A DNA stretch of 64,000 bases from Methylobacterium sp. AMS5 (GCF_001542815.1 NZ_CP006992.1:3477501-3541500); one strand, 5' to 3'. Counted from the stretch's first letter, positions 19,301 to 28,003 are shown. Notes: generated by a model not told the origin, from the sequence alone. Program-made: numbers and translations.

Positions 19301-19473
19301 TAGAGGTTCTCCACCGAGGCGCCGGGATAGGAGGTCGAGAGCGCGATCGCGGGGGGCGCGATGATCGGGTACTGGGCGATCGGCAGTTGCGGGATCGAGA
19401 GCGCGCCGCCCAGCAAAATGAACAGGGCGACGACCCAGGCGAAGACCGGCCGGTCGATGAAGAAGCGAGCCAT
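16309..19473 (-). CDS. RND efflux permease, HAE1 (AcrB/MexB-like)
   Basis: 1054 aa inner-membrane proton-driven drug exporter. It starts MARFFIDRPVFAWVVALFIL, has the TM4 proton-relay pair in [15 protein letters not shown] (~residue 400-415), the large periplasmic loops duplicated in each half, and a hydrophobic C-terminal set ending in a charged tail. Length matches AcrB. The adaptor gene lies 68 bases upstream on the same strand; no outer-membrane channel or regulator accompanies them, so the channel must be encoded elsewhere. Confidence 0.95.
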   Translation of the reverse strand: MARFFIDRPVFAWVVALFILLGGALSIPQLPIAQYPIIAPPAIALSTSYPGASVENLYTGTTRLIEDELNGAANILSFESASDSFGVVEITASFQPGTDPGYAGVEVQNRLKRVEARLPAEVRQQGILVEEASAATLNIITLVSTDGKTDEVGLGDFLIRNVINEIRRIPGVGRATLYSTERALRIWIDPDKLRGLSLNAADVTKAIGRQNVQIASGAVGAQPSPERHAVNFPIIVKGQMTEPEAFGAIVLRANPDGSNVRLRDVARIELGGDDYKFTTRLNGGPAAGISVTLAPDGNAIETAKAIRAKMVELSQFFPDTVKWDIPYDITPAVDASIQKVLHTLVEAVVLVFIVMFLFLQNIRYTLIPTIVVPIALFGTCTVMLLAGFSVNVLTMFGMVLAIGILVDDAIVVVENVERIMNEEGLPPKEATRKAMSQITGAIIGITLVLVAVFIPMAFFPGSVGIIYRQFSIAMVTSIAFSALLALSLTPALCATMLKPIEKGHGHAKGGVFGWFNRFVDRETARYGRGVAWFIRKSGRVMLIYLVLVAGVAYAFMRLPEGFLPLEDQGFFTVDIQTPPGSSFNRTEAAVKKVEDYLLAQPGVATVTVINGFSFSGQGQMTSQAFVTLKPWGERDAENSAAKLVEGTNKALGGYKDAVIQALEPPPIDNLGNASGFSFRLQDRAQKGYSALMAAQEQLLSLARKSPVLTKVYVEGLPPAPEAELIIDREKAAALGVDFEDINNTIQVNLGSVYVNDFPNRGKMQRVIVQSEDLQRLHASDLLNYSVKNAQGTMVPMSSFADLKWGVGPAQIIGFNGYQSVRITGDPAPGYTSGDTIKEMERLMTFLPKGFGYAWTGQSLQEKEAGSQASLLLALSVLIVFLCLAALYESWSIPISVLLVIPLGVIGSVAAVYLRGMPNDVYFKIGLITIIGLSAKNAILIVEFARDLWKPGTNIVQATIQAATLRFRPIVMTSLAFIFGVVPLAIATGASSKSQQAIGTGVMGGMISATVLAVFFVPVFFVVVMRLFKRKEVAAGENAEAAPAPAHHGHSVPAE

Positions 19474-19541
19474 GAGGCGCGTTGATGTCCTATGTCATCG
19501 GGCCGGCGGGACGTCCGCCAGCCGCGCGATGCTGGGAAAAA

Positions 19542-20867
19542 TCAGTCGGCGAACTGGGCGACGGGTTGGGCGGCCGGATCGGCCGCGGACGAACTCTTCT
19601 CGTTCGTCTCCTTGCCGTCGGTGTCGTGACTGTCGGTGTCGATCGGCTTGCCCTCGTCGGCAGAGGTCTCCGTCTTCCACGGGACGGTCTTCACCTGGAT
19701 GCCCGGGGAGATCTTCTGGAAGCCTTCGACGACGACCTTCTCGCCGCCCTCCAGGCCCTCGCGGATCAGCCAGTGGCCGCCGACCACGGGGCCGACCTCG
19801 ACCGGCTGAAGCATGACCTTGCCATCGGGCTTGACCACCCAGACCTCGGGCTTGCCGTCACTGGTGCGCTGGATCGCCTGCTGCGGCACGGCGATGGCGT
19901 CCGAGTCGATGCCCTGCTTGATCCGGGCGCGGACATACATTCCGGGAAACAGCTCGTTGTGCGGGTTGGGGAACTGCACCCGCAGCGTCACCTGGCCCGT
20001 GCTCGGGTCGGCGGTGACGTCGGAGAACAGCAGGCGCCCGGCCGAGCCGTAGAGCGTGCCGTCGTCCATGATGAGGTGAACGTTGGCGGTGTCGGCGGCG
20101 AGCTTGGCGAGTTCGCCCGAGGCGATGTCGCGGCGCAGCTTGTTCAGCTCGCCCACGGACTGGGTGATGTCGACGTAGATCGGGTCGAGCTGCTGGATCG
20201 TGGCGAGCACGCCGGTGATGCCGGACTCGATCAGCGTGCCCTCGGTGAGCAGCGCCCGGCCGATGCGACCGGAGATCGGCGCGCGCACCTCGGTCCAGGA
20301 CAGGTTGAGCCGCGCCCGGTCGCGGGCCGCCTTGGCGCCGGCGACTTCGGCCTCGGCCTGTTTCTTGGCGGCAAACGCCGTGTCGTACTGCGCCTGGCTC
20401 GCGGTGTTGCGGGCGAGCAGGGTCTCCAGGCGGTCGGCCTGCTGGTTGGCCAGCACAAGGGCGGCCTCGCGGTTGGCCAAAGTCGCCTCGGCGCTGGCGA
20501 GGTCGACCTGATAGGGGGCCGGGTCGATCTTGTAGAGGACGTCGCCCTCGTTGACATGGCTGCCCTGCTCGAACAGGCGCCGGATCACCAGACCCGAGAC
20601 CCGCGAGCGCACCTCGGCGATGCGCATCGGCGCGACGCGGCCGGGCAGGTCGCGGACGTAGGGGATCGGTTGCGGACGCACGGTCACGACGCTGACCTCG
20701 GGCGGCGGCAGCGGCACAGGTGCCGCCGCCTTCTGCTCGTTGCAGGCCGAGACGGCGACGAGGACGGCACCGACGAGAAGAGAGGCCGGCAGGGACCAGC
20801 GGGAGCGGCGGCTTCCGGCCTTGGCAGGGCCGGGATTGCTGCCGGGCGACTGGGGAGACGGCGTCAC
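19542..20867 (-). CDS. RND periplasmic adaptor (AcrA/MexA-like lipoprotein)
   Basis: 441 aa. Signal helix ending VLVAVSACNEQ, with Cys42 as lipidation site. The mature part has the barrel-sandwich strand VSVVTVRPQPIPYVRDLPGR, the coiled hairpin rich in Ala/Gln/Glu (ATLANREAALVLANQQADRL), and LNLSWTEVRAPISGRIGRAL, the adaptor signature. The C-terminus is an extended acidic/Ser tail. It links the permease to an outer-membrane channel. Confidence 0.93.
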   Translation of the reverse strand: MTPSPQSPGSNPGPAKAGSRRSRWSLPASLLVGAVLVAVSACNEQKAAAPVPLPPPEVSVVTVRPQPIPYVRDLPGRVAPMRIAEVRSRVSGLVIRRLFEQGSHVNEGDVLYKIDPAPYQVDLASAEATLANREAALVLANQQADRLETLLARNTASQAQYDTAFAAKKQAEAEVAGAKAARDRARLNLSWTEVRAPISGRIGRALLTEGTLIESGITGVLATIQQLDPIYVDITQSVGELNKLRRDIASGELAKLAADTANVHLIMDDGTLYGSAGRLLFSDVTADPSTGQVTLRVQFPNPHNELFPGMYVRARIKQGIDSDAIAVPQQAIQRTSDGKPEVWVVKPDGKVMLQPVEVGPVVGGHWLIREGLEGGEKVVVEGFQKISPGIQVKTVPWKTETSADEGKPIDTDSHDTDGKETNEKSSSAADPAAQPVAQFAD

Positions 20868-21245
20868 GATGGGGTTACTCCTACGATGCTCTCGGCATTT
20901 GTCTTCGCATCGACGTCTGTCCGAAGGCCGGTGATGGCCTTCGAGCCGATGCCGTGACGCGGCCGGCGGTCTCCGGGATGGAGAGCGTCACCGCGCGTCA
21001 CGGATGACGGGGGAGACCGGATCGGTCTCGCGCGCCGTTGCAATCACCGGGCCGCCGCGACGATCGGGGATCGAAGGCCCTGGACGAGGATGCCAGAGGC
21101 ATCGGGGATCGACTGTGCGGGACAGCCAAACGTGGTCGGGATGCATCCTGGGCGCGAAGTTTGGCAATCCGACGACGGCGCGGATCGGCGCCGCGCCATC
21201 GCTCAAACTCCTGGCAACGCCCATACGACCGGGACGACGCATCTG
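20868..21245. other. Intergenic region upstream of the RND pump
   Basis: About 380 bases with no convincing gene; expected to hold the pump promoter. Several possible reading frames are open only because of the base composition. Confidence 0.4.
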
Positions 21246-21623
21246 TCAGACCCGAGGCGGGCGCTCGGGCTGACCGCGCTCGGCGGCGGCTGTGTTTCGA
21301 TCCGAGATGGGGCGGGGAAGGGACGATGTCCGCGCGCGGTCGAGGCCCGGCATGATCGCGCTCACGCGCCCGAAGTTCGCGACCTCGTCGAGATCGAGTA
21401 CGGCGTGGCCGACCCGCACGCTGGCGAGCGGATCCGTGTCGGGGCGTTGCTCGAACGTCACCGCACCGCGGGCCTGCGGGATCCCACCGAGGGCGGAGCC
21501 TTCGGTCGGCAGTCCGATGACGACGAGCAGGCTCAGCAGCCCGACCAGCGTGGACAGAACGATGCGGGCCGGTCGGCAGGCAGGGGCCACCGCGGCAAGG
21601 CCCGTCGAGGCAAGGCGAGTCAT
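21246..21623 (-). CDS. Possible small exported hypothetical protein
   Basis: 125 aa from ATG 21623. A hydrophobic helix (IVLSTLVGLLSLLVVIGLP, about residues 21-39) could be a signal or anchor; the remainder is polar with no recognised motif. No good ribosome-binding site. It may be a composition artefact, so confidence is low. Confidence 0.3.
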   Translation of the reverse strand: MTRLASTGLAAVAPACRPARIVLSTLVGLLSLLVVIGLPTEGSALGGIPQARGAVTFEQRPDTDPLASVRVGHAVLDLDEVANFGRVSAIMPGLDRARTSSLPRPISDRNTAAAERGQPERPPRV

Positions 21624-21916
21624 GATGATCACGATGACATGATTGTGGTGGATGAAACGCTCCCGCGCAATCGACTGCGGCATTCTGGCCGGTCCTCCGG
21701 AACAGCCTCCGGGATTTTCATCCAGCGGAGCATGGTCGGCATTGAGCCGATGTGCCGGGCCGCACGGCGCTCCGGACGCCCCCGACGTTTCGGCGCAGGC
21801 GTTGCCGAGAACCCACACCCTTGCCTTCCTCCTGCCGTGACGGCCAGCCCTAAAGCGCTCGACCCACCTGCTGCCGCCACCCGCGCGGCGCGGCCCCTTC
21901 GCGGAGGATATCCGTC

Positions 21917-22516
21917 TTGCCGACCCGATCCTGGCCGAACCGTTCCGCGCTGCCGCGCCTCGCCGCAACGCTTGCCCTCGGTGGCGCCCTCGCGGCGGCC
22001 GCCCTCGTACCGGCCCGCGCCAACCCGCTCGACAGCGGGCCGCTGGCCGACTTCATCAACGTGTTCAAGACGCAGGCCATCCCGCGTGACACGGTGGCCT
22101 ATGCCGGCAAGGAGAAGCCCGGCACGATCGTGATCTCCACGAGCCAGCGCCGGCTCTACTACGTGCTCGGCGGCGGCGAGGCGATCCGCTACGGCGTCGG
22201 CGTCGGGCGCCAGGGCTTCTCGTGGTCGGGCACCAAGACGGTCACGGGCAAGAAGGAATGGCCGGCGTGGCGCCCGCCGGCCCAGATGCTCGCCCGCCGC
22301 CCGGACCTGCCGCGCTACATGGCCGGCGGCCAGGACAACCCGCTCGGCGCTCGGGCGATGTATCTCGGCTCCACGCTCTACCGCATCCACGGCTCGAACG
22401 AGCCCGAGACGATGGGCGCGGCGGTGTCATCAGGCTGCATCCGCATGACCAACAAGGACGTGGTCGATCTCTACGACCGGGTGAAGGTCGGCACGAAAGT
22501 GATCGTGAAGAACTGA
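21917..22516 (+). CDS. L,D-transpeptidase (YkuD domain)
   Basis: 199 aa, signal peptide ending VPARA. Periplasmic enzyme that makes 3-3 peptidoglycan cross-links or attaches proteins to the wall. The catalytic motif HGSNEPETMGAAVSSGCIRM gives His158 and Cys174. A TTG start at 21917 is used because no ATG precedes the signal peptide in frame. Located just before the first IS scar. Confidence 0.9.
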   Translation: MPTRSWPNRSALPRLAATLALGGALAAAALVPARANPLDSGPLADFINVFKTQAIPRDTVAYAGKEKPGTIVISTSQRRLYYVLGGGEAIRYGVGVGRQGFSWSGTKTVTGKKEWPAWRPPAQMLARRPDLPRYMAGGQDNPLGARAMYLGSTLYRIHGSNEPETMGAAVSSGCIRMTNKDVVDLYDRVKVGTKVIVKN

Positions 22517-22844
22517 TTGTGCGCGTGCGGGAAGTTTGTCGGCAGAAGCGGAACGTCTGTCGGTAATTCGCTCCACCGAGGCCGCGCAGGAACTCGTCAA
22601 ACCGAGGGTTCAGCCTTTGGCGGCGGCAATGGGATCGGCCAGCTGAGGGGTTTCCTTGCCTGTAACTTCGTGTCCCAGTCGGCCTGGACGCACGGCAAGA
22701 TCAGCTTCGCCAGCCTCGGCACGGCCGGTGTCCTTCCCACCGCAAATGGAAGCCCGGGCTGTAAGCCTTGCCTGGGCGAGCAGGATCTGAGCGGTGAACC
22801 GCACCGGGTCTCCCGGAGGCTCCAACTCTTGAGAGGATGGAGCC

Positions 22845-23171
22845 ATGACGAAGCGAAGCACACCCTTTTCGCCTGAAGTCCGCGAGCGCGCGGTGCGGAT
22901 GGTGTTCGATCACCAGGGCGAGCACGGCTCGCAATACGGGGCGATCCAGTCGATCGCGTCCAAGATCGGCTGCTCGGGCGAGACGCTGCGGAACTGGGTA
23001 CGCCAGGTCGAGCGGGACCAGGGCCGGCGGGCCGGGCCGACGACGGACGAGCGCTTACGGATCAAGGCCCTGGAGCGCGAGAACCGTGAACTCCGGCAGG
23101 CCGACGAGATCCTGAGGAAGGCCTCGGCGTATTTTGCGCTGGCGGAGTTCGACCGCCGGTCGCGGACATGA
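22845..23171 (+). CDS. IS3-family transposase OrfA
   Basis: 108 aa. Helix-turn-helix TKRSTPFSPEVRERAVRMVF with SKIGCSGETLRNWVRQVE, then a leucine-zipper-like helix (IKALERENRELRQADEILRK). Its TGA overlaps the orfB ATG at 23168, the usual arrangement. Intact. Confidence 0.92.
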   Translation: MTKRSTPFSPEVRERAVRMVFDHQGEHGSQYGAIQSIASKIGCSGETLRNWVRQVERDQGRRAGPTTDERLRIKALERENRELRQADEILRKASAYFALAEFDRRSRT

Positions 23172-23721
23172 TCGCCTTCATCGACGATCACCGTGAGACC
23201 TACGGGGTCGTCCTTCGAGAGCCTCAGGATGAGGCCGATCTGCCGCGTGCTGCCGATCGCCCCATCGACCGATCATGCCCATGCTGCGCGGCGGGCCGAT
23301 CCCAGCAAGCTGCCGGCCCGGGCCTGCTCGGACGCGGCGCTGATGGTCGAGATCCGTCGCGTGTTCGAGGAAAACTTCCACGTCTATGGCGTTCGGAAGG
23401 TCTGGCGTCAGCTCGGCCGGGAAGGGATCGTGGTGGCCCGTTGCACGCTCGCCCGGCTGATGCGGGCCATGGGGCTGGAGGGCATCGTGCGGGGCAGGAA
23501 GATCCGCACGACCATCCCCGATCCGGCGGCCCCCTGTCCGCTCGACCGGGTGAACCGCCAGTTCAAGGCGCCACGCCCAAACGTCTTGTGGGCCAGCGAC
23601 TTCACCTACGTCGCCACTTGGAGCGGCTTCGTCTACGTGGCGTTCGTGATCGACGCCTTCGCCCGCAGGATCGTGGGCTGGCGGGTCTCTCGGACGGCTC
23701 ACGCCGCCTTCGTGCTGGATG
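23168..23721 (+). pseudogene. IS3-family transposase OrfB, frameshifted and truncated
   Basis: Begins MIAFIDDHRETYGV, then a 25-base REP-like insertion (about 23209-23233) shifts the frame; the correct reading resumes as RPICRVLPIAPST. The integrase core follows (NVLWASDFTYVATWSGF holds the first Asp, FVIDAFARRIVGW), but it is cut at VLD by the IS66 end, losing the second Asp and the Glu. The extension to 23762 is IS66 terminal sequence. Confidence 0.85.
23209..23235. repeat. REP-like palindrome inserted in an IS3 orfB
   Basis: GTCCTTCGAGAGCCTCAGGATGAGG; the arms CCTTCGAG and CTCAGGATGAGG match REP 1 at 15814-15846 but the internal loop is lost. Its presence explains the orfB frameshift exactly (25 bases). 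Confidence 0.6.
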
Positions 23722-23799
23722 GTAAGCGGTGTTCCGCCCCCATCTTCTGCGGGACGATCTGACTGGGCAATTTGACGATCTGCTTGAGAGGATCGTTTT

Positions 23800-24240
23800 G
23801 TGTCTGGACTTGACCGTAGACTTGAGCCGGAGAGTACCGTCTGGCGCTTCGAGGTGATCGACGGCGCGGCCGGCCGCAGGCGGTGGAGCGCCAACGACCG
23901 AGCGCGGATCCTGGAGGAGACGCTCGTACCGGGGGCAGTGGTGTCGGTGGTGGCGCGCCGCCACGGGCTGAGCCCGCAGCAGCTGTTTACGTGGAGGCGC
24001 GAGGCCCGCCAGGCAGCCGCCGCGCTGCCGGCCTTCGTGCCGGCGGTGACCGTACCCGAGCCCGTGGTGGTGGATCCTGCCCGGGCGGAGCCGCCACGCC
24101 GGCGCACCAGACGATCCTCACCGCGCCGCCGTGCGGCGGGGATCGAGGTGGAGGCGGGTGGTGTCACGGTGCGGATCGGCGACGGCGCTTCGCCCGCCAC
24201 CATCGCGGCGGTGATCGGCGCGCTGAAGGGCGGCGCGTGA
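23800..24240 (+). CDS. tnpA: IS66-family accessory protein TnpA
   Basis: 146 aa. Helix-turn-helix (WSANDRARILEETLVPGAVV, ARRHGLSPQQLFTWRREARQ) and a basic C-terminal part. Stop overlaps the tnpB GTG start (GTGA). Confidence 0.9.
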   Translation: MSGLDRRLEPESTVWRFEVIDGAAGRRRWSANDRARILEETLVPGAVVSVVARRHGLSPQQLFTWRREARQAAAALPAFVPAVTVPEPVVVDPARAEPPRRRTRRSSPRRRAAGIEVEAGGVTVRIGDGASPATIAAVIGALKGGA

Positions 24241-24593
24241 TCGGGCCAGCGGGCGCGGTCCGTGTCATGGTGGCCACGAAGCCGGTGGACTTCCGCAAGG
24301 GCGCGGATGACTTGGCGGCGCTGGTACGCGAGAGCCTGGGCGCCGACCCGTTCAGCGGGACGGTCTACGTCTTCCGGGCGCGGCGCGCCGACCGGGTGAA
24401 GCTCGTCTACTTCGACGGCACCGGCGTATGCCTGCTGTCGAAGCGGCTGGAGGACGGGACGTTCTGCTGGCCGGCCGTCACCGACGGGGTGGTGCGGCTG
24501 ACGGCGGCGCAACGGCAGGCCCTTCTGGAAGGGCTCGACTGGCGGCGCGTGCACGCGGCCCGGCCAACGCGCGTTCCGGTCGCCGTGGGCTGA
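24237..24593 (+). CDS. tnpB: IS66-family Orf2 protein TnpB
   Basis: 118 aa from GTG 24237. The sequence VRVMVATKPVDFRKGADDLA and GTVYVFRARRADRVKLVYFD is the strongly conserved IS66 Orf2 core. Coupled to tnpA by a GTGA overlap. Required for efficient IS66 transposition; its biochemical role is not established. Confidence 0.95.
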   Translation: MIGPAGAVRVMVATKPVDFRKGADDLAALVRESLGADPFSGTVYVFRARRADRVKLVYFDGTGVCLLSKRLEDGTFCWPAVTDGVVRLTAAQRQALLEGLDWRRVHAARPTRVPVAVG

Positions 24594-24624
24594 TCCGGGA
24601 GGCCGATCACGCTAGCAAAGCCTT

Positions 24625-26178
24625 GTGATCCATGCTCAAATCGGCTCCGTGAGCGAACCGAGCGCGCGCCTACCCGACGATCCCGCCGCCCTGAAGGCGA
24701 TGGTGGCGGCGCGCGAGGCCGAGATCGATCGGCTTCACCAGATCATCAGGGAGTTGCAGCGTCACCGCTTCGGCCGGCGCGCCGAGAGCCTGCCCGTCGA
24801 TCAACTGCTCCTGGGCCTGGAGGAAGCCGAGCAGATCGAGGCGGAGGACCTCGCCGAGACCGACGCCGCCGATGCATCGGCCCGCGCGGCCCGCACCCGC
24901 AGGCGTCGCGCCAACCGCGGCACCCTGCCGGCCCACCTGCCGCGCGTCGAGCGGGTGATCGACCTCGACGAGCGCACCTGCCCGTGTTGCCGCGGCGACC
25001 TCCACGTCATCGGCGAGGACGTCGCCGAGTGCCTCGACATCGTGCCGGCCCAGTTCCGCGTCCTCGTCACCCGGCGACCGAAATATGCCTGCCGGGCGTG
25101 CGAGGACGTGATCGTGCAGGCCCCCGCACCCGCCCGCCTCGTCGAGGGCGGAATCCCGACCGAGGCGAGCGTGGCGCACGTGCTGGTGTCCAAGTACGCC
25201 GACCACCTGCCGCTTTACCGACAGGCGCAGATCGACGCCCGCCAGGGCGTGAACCTCGACCGTTCGACGCTGGCCGATTGGGTGGGCAAGGCGGCCTTCC
25301 TGCTGCGGCCGGTCCACGCGCGGCTGTTCGAGCGGCCGAAGGCGTCGGACCGGCTGTTTGCCGACGAGACCACGGCACCGGTGCTCGATCCGGGCCGCGG
25401 GCAGACCAAGACCGGGCAGCTGTTCGCCTACGCCCGCGACGACCGGCCCTGGGGCGGCCTCGACCCGCCCGGCGTGGCCTACCTGTACGCGCCCGACCGC
25501 AAGGCCGAACATCCGATCCGTCACCTCGCCGGCTTCAAGGGCATGCTGCAGGTCGACGGCTACGCGGGCTACAAGATCCTGGCTGCGCGCAACGCCGTAA
25601 GCTTGGCCTTCTGCTGGGCGCACGTGCGCCGCCGGTTCTACGAACTGGCCAAGGCCGGCCCGGCGCCGATCGCGACCGAGGCGCTCGCCCGCATCGCCGA
25701 ACTCTACCGGGTCGAGGGAGAGATCCGCGCCCGCCCGCCCGACGAGCGGCGGGCCGTGCGTCAGGACCGCAGCCGGCCGGTCGTGGTGGCGCTGGAGCCG
25801 TGGCTTACCGCCAAGCTCGGACGGATCAGCCAGAAGAGCAAGCTCGCCGAGGCGATCCGCTACGCGCTCGGTCGCTGGGCCGGCCTGTCCCACTTCCTCG
25901 ACGACGGTCGCATCGACATCGACAACAACGTGGTCGAGCGGGCGATCCGGCCGCTGGCTTTGACGCGGAAGAACGCGCTGTTTGCCGGCTCGGACGGTGG
26001 GGCCACGCACTGGGCGATCGTCGCCTCGCTGGTCGAGACCTGCAAGCTGAACGGGGTCGAGCCGCAGGCCTACCTCGCCGACGTCATCACCCGCATCGTC
26101 GCCGGACACCCGCAGAGCAATATCGACGACCTGCTGCCCTGGGCCTACGCTCCGCAGCCCCTCAAAGCCGTGGCCTGA
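24625..26178 (+). CDS. tnpC: IS66-family DDE transposase TnpC
   Basis: 517 aa. N-terminal leucine zipper (AREAEIDRLHQIIRELQRHR), a zinc-finger-like CPCCRGDLHVIGED, then the DDE core: LFADETTAPVLDPG (Asp), QVDGYAGYKIL (Asp), and DIDNNVVERAIRPL (Glu in the NxxER motif). Full length; GTG start at 24625. Confidence 0.95.
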   Translation: MIHAQIGSVSEPSARLPDDPAALKAMVAAREAEIDRLHQIIRELQRHRFGRRAESLPVDQLLLGLEEAEQIEAEDLAETDAADASARAARTRRRRANRGTLPAHLPRVERVIDLDERTCPCCRGDLHVIGEDVAECLDIVPAQFRVLVTRRPKYACRACEDVIVQAPAPARLVEGGIPTEASVAHVLVSKYADHLPLYRQAQIDARQGVNLDRSTLADWVGKAAFLLRPVHARLFERPKASDRLFADETTAPVLDPGRGQTKTGQLFAYARDDRPWGGLDPPGVAYLYAPDRKAEHPIRHLAGFKGMLQVDGYAGYKILAARNAVSLAFCWAHVRRRFYELAKAGPAPIATEALARIAELYRVEGEIRARPPDERRAVRQDRSRPVVVALEPWLTAKLGRISQKSKLAEAIRYALGRWAGLSHFLDDGRIDIDNNVVERAIRPLALTRKNALFAGSDGGATHWAIVASLVETCKLNGVEPQAYLADVITRIVAGHPQSNIDDLLPWAYAPQPLKAVA

Positions 26179-26191
26179 GAACGACGCTTAC

Positions 26192-26408
26192 GCTTCGAGA
26201 GCGTGTTGGAAGAGATGCGGCGGGACCCGCCCTGCGCTACCTTCGGGACACGCGTCTCTCGATCTCGCGCATCGCTTGGTTGCTGGGGTTCCGGGAGGCC
26301 ACCGCTTTCACCCACGCCTTCCGGCGCTGGACGGGCCGGTCGCCGACGGAAGCGCGGGTAGAGCGGGACCGGGCTCTGAACCCGTCGCCTCCGCAGCGGT
26401 CCAATTGA
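26192..26408 (+). pseudogene. C-terminal remnant of an AraC-family regulator
   Basis: Only the last ~65 codons survive, starting at the IS66 end. LRYLRDTRLSISRIAWLLGF and TAFTHAFRRWTGRSPTEAR is the second helix-turn-helix of AraC proteins. An earlier piece, VLEEMRRD, is in another frame, so there is also a one-base deletion near 26230. It resembles the HTH of the two intact AraC genes at 39238 and 41314. Confidence 0.8.
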
Positions 26409-26992
26409 GCCCTTCGGACGGCCGCGGTCAGATACCGAGCTGTGTAACCTCGGTCAGACCATCTCCCAGCAGACCTCGTCCACCGTCGCACGGTTTTGAA
26501 GCCTGCTGTAGGGCAAAGTCGATCGGCGCAGTCGTGAAGAGCCTGCGAGGCATGGCGTCCGCCCTCCTTCAGGGTTCAGAGTGCCGAAACCTTGCGCCGG
26601 GCGCGGACCGTTTTGCTGAGCCAGGGCGAGATGGCACAGTCCTGGTCAAATGTCCCGACTGATCAAGCGTAGAATTTTGCACACCATAAAATGAGGCTGC
26701 AAAAGGAGACAATCCGTTTCCTGCCGTGGACGGTGCCGCGGTGGCTCCGGCCTCGCTGAGGCTGTGGCAGTAGTGCTAGGCAACCACTCCAACAGATGTT
26801 TCTTACAAATCTCCATTCGATTTGCGAATTTCATCACTTTGCACGCCGATGGGCAGCCTCCGGACCCTGACTGGTGGCGCAGGAGACTGTGCGGACAACT
26901 ATAGGAACACAATGTCTCCGAATTGATTGGAAGCCTGAAAACGGATTTACCAATTCGTTTTGGCACCGGAACATGCAAAAGGAGGCATAAGC
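26409..26992. other. Intergenic region upstream of the lactate dehydrogenase
   Basis: About 580 bases without a recognised gene; base composition is clearly lower in GC than the flanking core genes from about 26680 on. A strong AAAAGGAGG ribosome-binding site at 26977-26985 serves the next gene. No RNA structure or FNR-type box was recognised. Confidence 0.5.
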
Positions 26993-28000
26993 ATGCGAGT
27001 TGCAGTGTTCAGTGCGAAAAACTACGAGCGCGCGCTTCTCGATGATCTGAACGTCGGCCAGGAGCATGACCTCACGTATTTCGATGCCTTGCTCGAACCA
27101 GGGACGGCCTCACTGGCGGCTGGGTTCACCGCAGTCAGCGTCTTCGTCAACGATAGCGTCAACCGCGATGTTTTGAGGCAGCTCGCCCAGGGGGGAACGA
27201 AGCTGGTCGCAACGCGATGCACGGGCTTCAACCACATCGACTTGGAGGCCGCGGAGGAATTCGGAATCCGAGTTGTGCGCGTCGTCAACTATTCTCCGAA
27301 CTCCGTGGCCGAATTTGCGGTCGGATTGCTCCTGGCGCTCAACCGCAAGGTCCACCGTGCCTACAATCGGACGCGCGAGGGGAACTTCAGACTTGATGGC
27401 CTCATGGGGTTCGACCTTGTCGATCGTACCGTGGCAGTGATCGGCACCGGAAAGATCGGGACCATCTTCGGACGGATCATGGCTGGCTTCGGATGCCGGG
27501 TGATCGGGTTCGACGTGCATCGGTCGCCCGAATTTGAAAGAATCGGCGGACGCTATGTCGACGCTGCGGGCGTCGAAGAGGCGGACGTCATCTCCATGCA
27601 TTGCCCCTTGACGCCCGAAACCTATCACATCGTCGATGCGCGAACGCTTGGGCGCGTGAAGAAGGGCGCACTTTTGATCAATACGAGCCGCGGCGGCTTG
27701 ATCGATACCGACGCGGCGATCGATGCACTCAAGTCCGGCCGGTTGGGCGGGCTGGCCATCGACGTCTATGAGCAAGAGGCAGAGCTGTTCTACAGAGATC
27801 TGTCGAGTACTGTGATCCCGGACGACGTCATCCAACGCCTCATCTCGTTCCCCAATGTCATCGTTACAGGACACCAAGCGTTCTTCACCCAGGAAGCGCT
27901 GGAGACGATCCTCGGCACGACGCTCAAAAGCATCTCTGAACTCGAGGCGGGCCACCCTCTCACAAACGAAGTTGCAGCTCCGAGACGCTTGCAAGGATGA
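26993..28000 (+). CDS. ldhA: Fermentative D-lactate dehydrogenase (2-hydroxyacid dehydrogenase)
   Basis: 335 aa NAD-dependent enzyme reducing pyruvate to D-lactate in the cytoplasm. Rossmann motif VIGTGKIGTIFGRIMAGFGC (~residues 150-170), catalytic Arg in LINTSRGGLID, Glu in AIDVYEQEAELF, and His in VTGHQAFFTQEALETI, in the order of D-LDH. RCTGFNHIDL is also characteristic of the LdhA branch. The ATG 26993 has an ideal ribosome-binding site. Three bases separate it from the GH65 gene, so the two are co-transcribed. Confidence 0.92.
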   Translation: MRVAVFSAKNYERALLDDLNVGQEHDLTYFDALLEPGTASLAAGFTAVSVFVNDSVNRDVLRQLAQGGTKLVATRCTGFNHIDLEAAEEFGIRVVRVVNYSPNSVAEFAVGLLLALNRKVHRAYNRTREGNFRLDGLMGFDLVDRTVAVIGTGKIGTIFGRIMAGFGCRVIGFDVHRSPEFERIGGRYVDAAGVEEADVISMHCPLTPETYHIVDARTLGRVKKGALLINTSRGGLIDTDAAIDALKSGRLGGLAIDVYEQEAELFYRDLSSTVIPDDVIQRLISFPNVIVTGHQAFFTQEALETILGTTLKSISELEAGHPLTNEVAAPRRLQG

Positions 28001-28003
28001 CCG

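Larger units (their letters stand above)
22795..23721. mobile_element. IS3-family element, 3'-truncated by IS66
   Basis: The left end TGAACCGCACCGGG at 22795 is the IS3-type terminus, followed by the conserved leader before orfA. The right end is missing: the element stops at 23721, where the IS66 terminus begins. The same left-end sequence recurs, diverged, at 54518. Confidence 0.8.
23722..26191. mobile_element. IS66-family element, complete, no target duplication
   Basis: Ends GTAAGCG at 23722 and its complement CGCTTAC at 26185-26191, the IS66 signature termini, with a second matching block GTTC. It carries tnpA, tnpB and tnpC, all intact. The 8 bases outside the two ends (GCTGGATG on the left, GCTTCGAG on the right) do not match, and the flanks belong to different genes. 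Confidence 0.9.

Noticed and set aside
16873..19485. 870-codon open frame antisense to the first RND permease
   Set aside because: Antisense shadow of the permease in GC-rich DNA, composed of His/Glu/Gly/Arg runs and with no domain.
22795..26408. A composite transposon made of IS3 and IS66
   Set aside because: The IS3 is truncated by the IS66 and no cargo gene lies between paired copies.
26880..26990. FNR/FixK box upstream of the lactate dehydrogenase
   Set aside because: TTGATTGGAAGCC has only the left half-site; the right half does not match.
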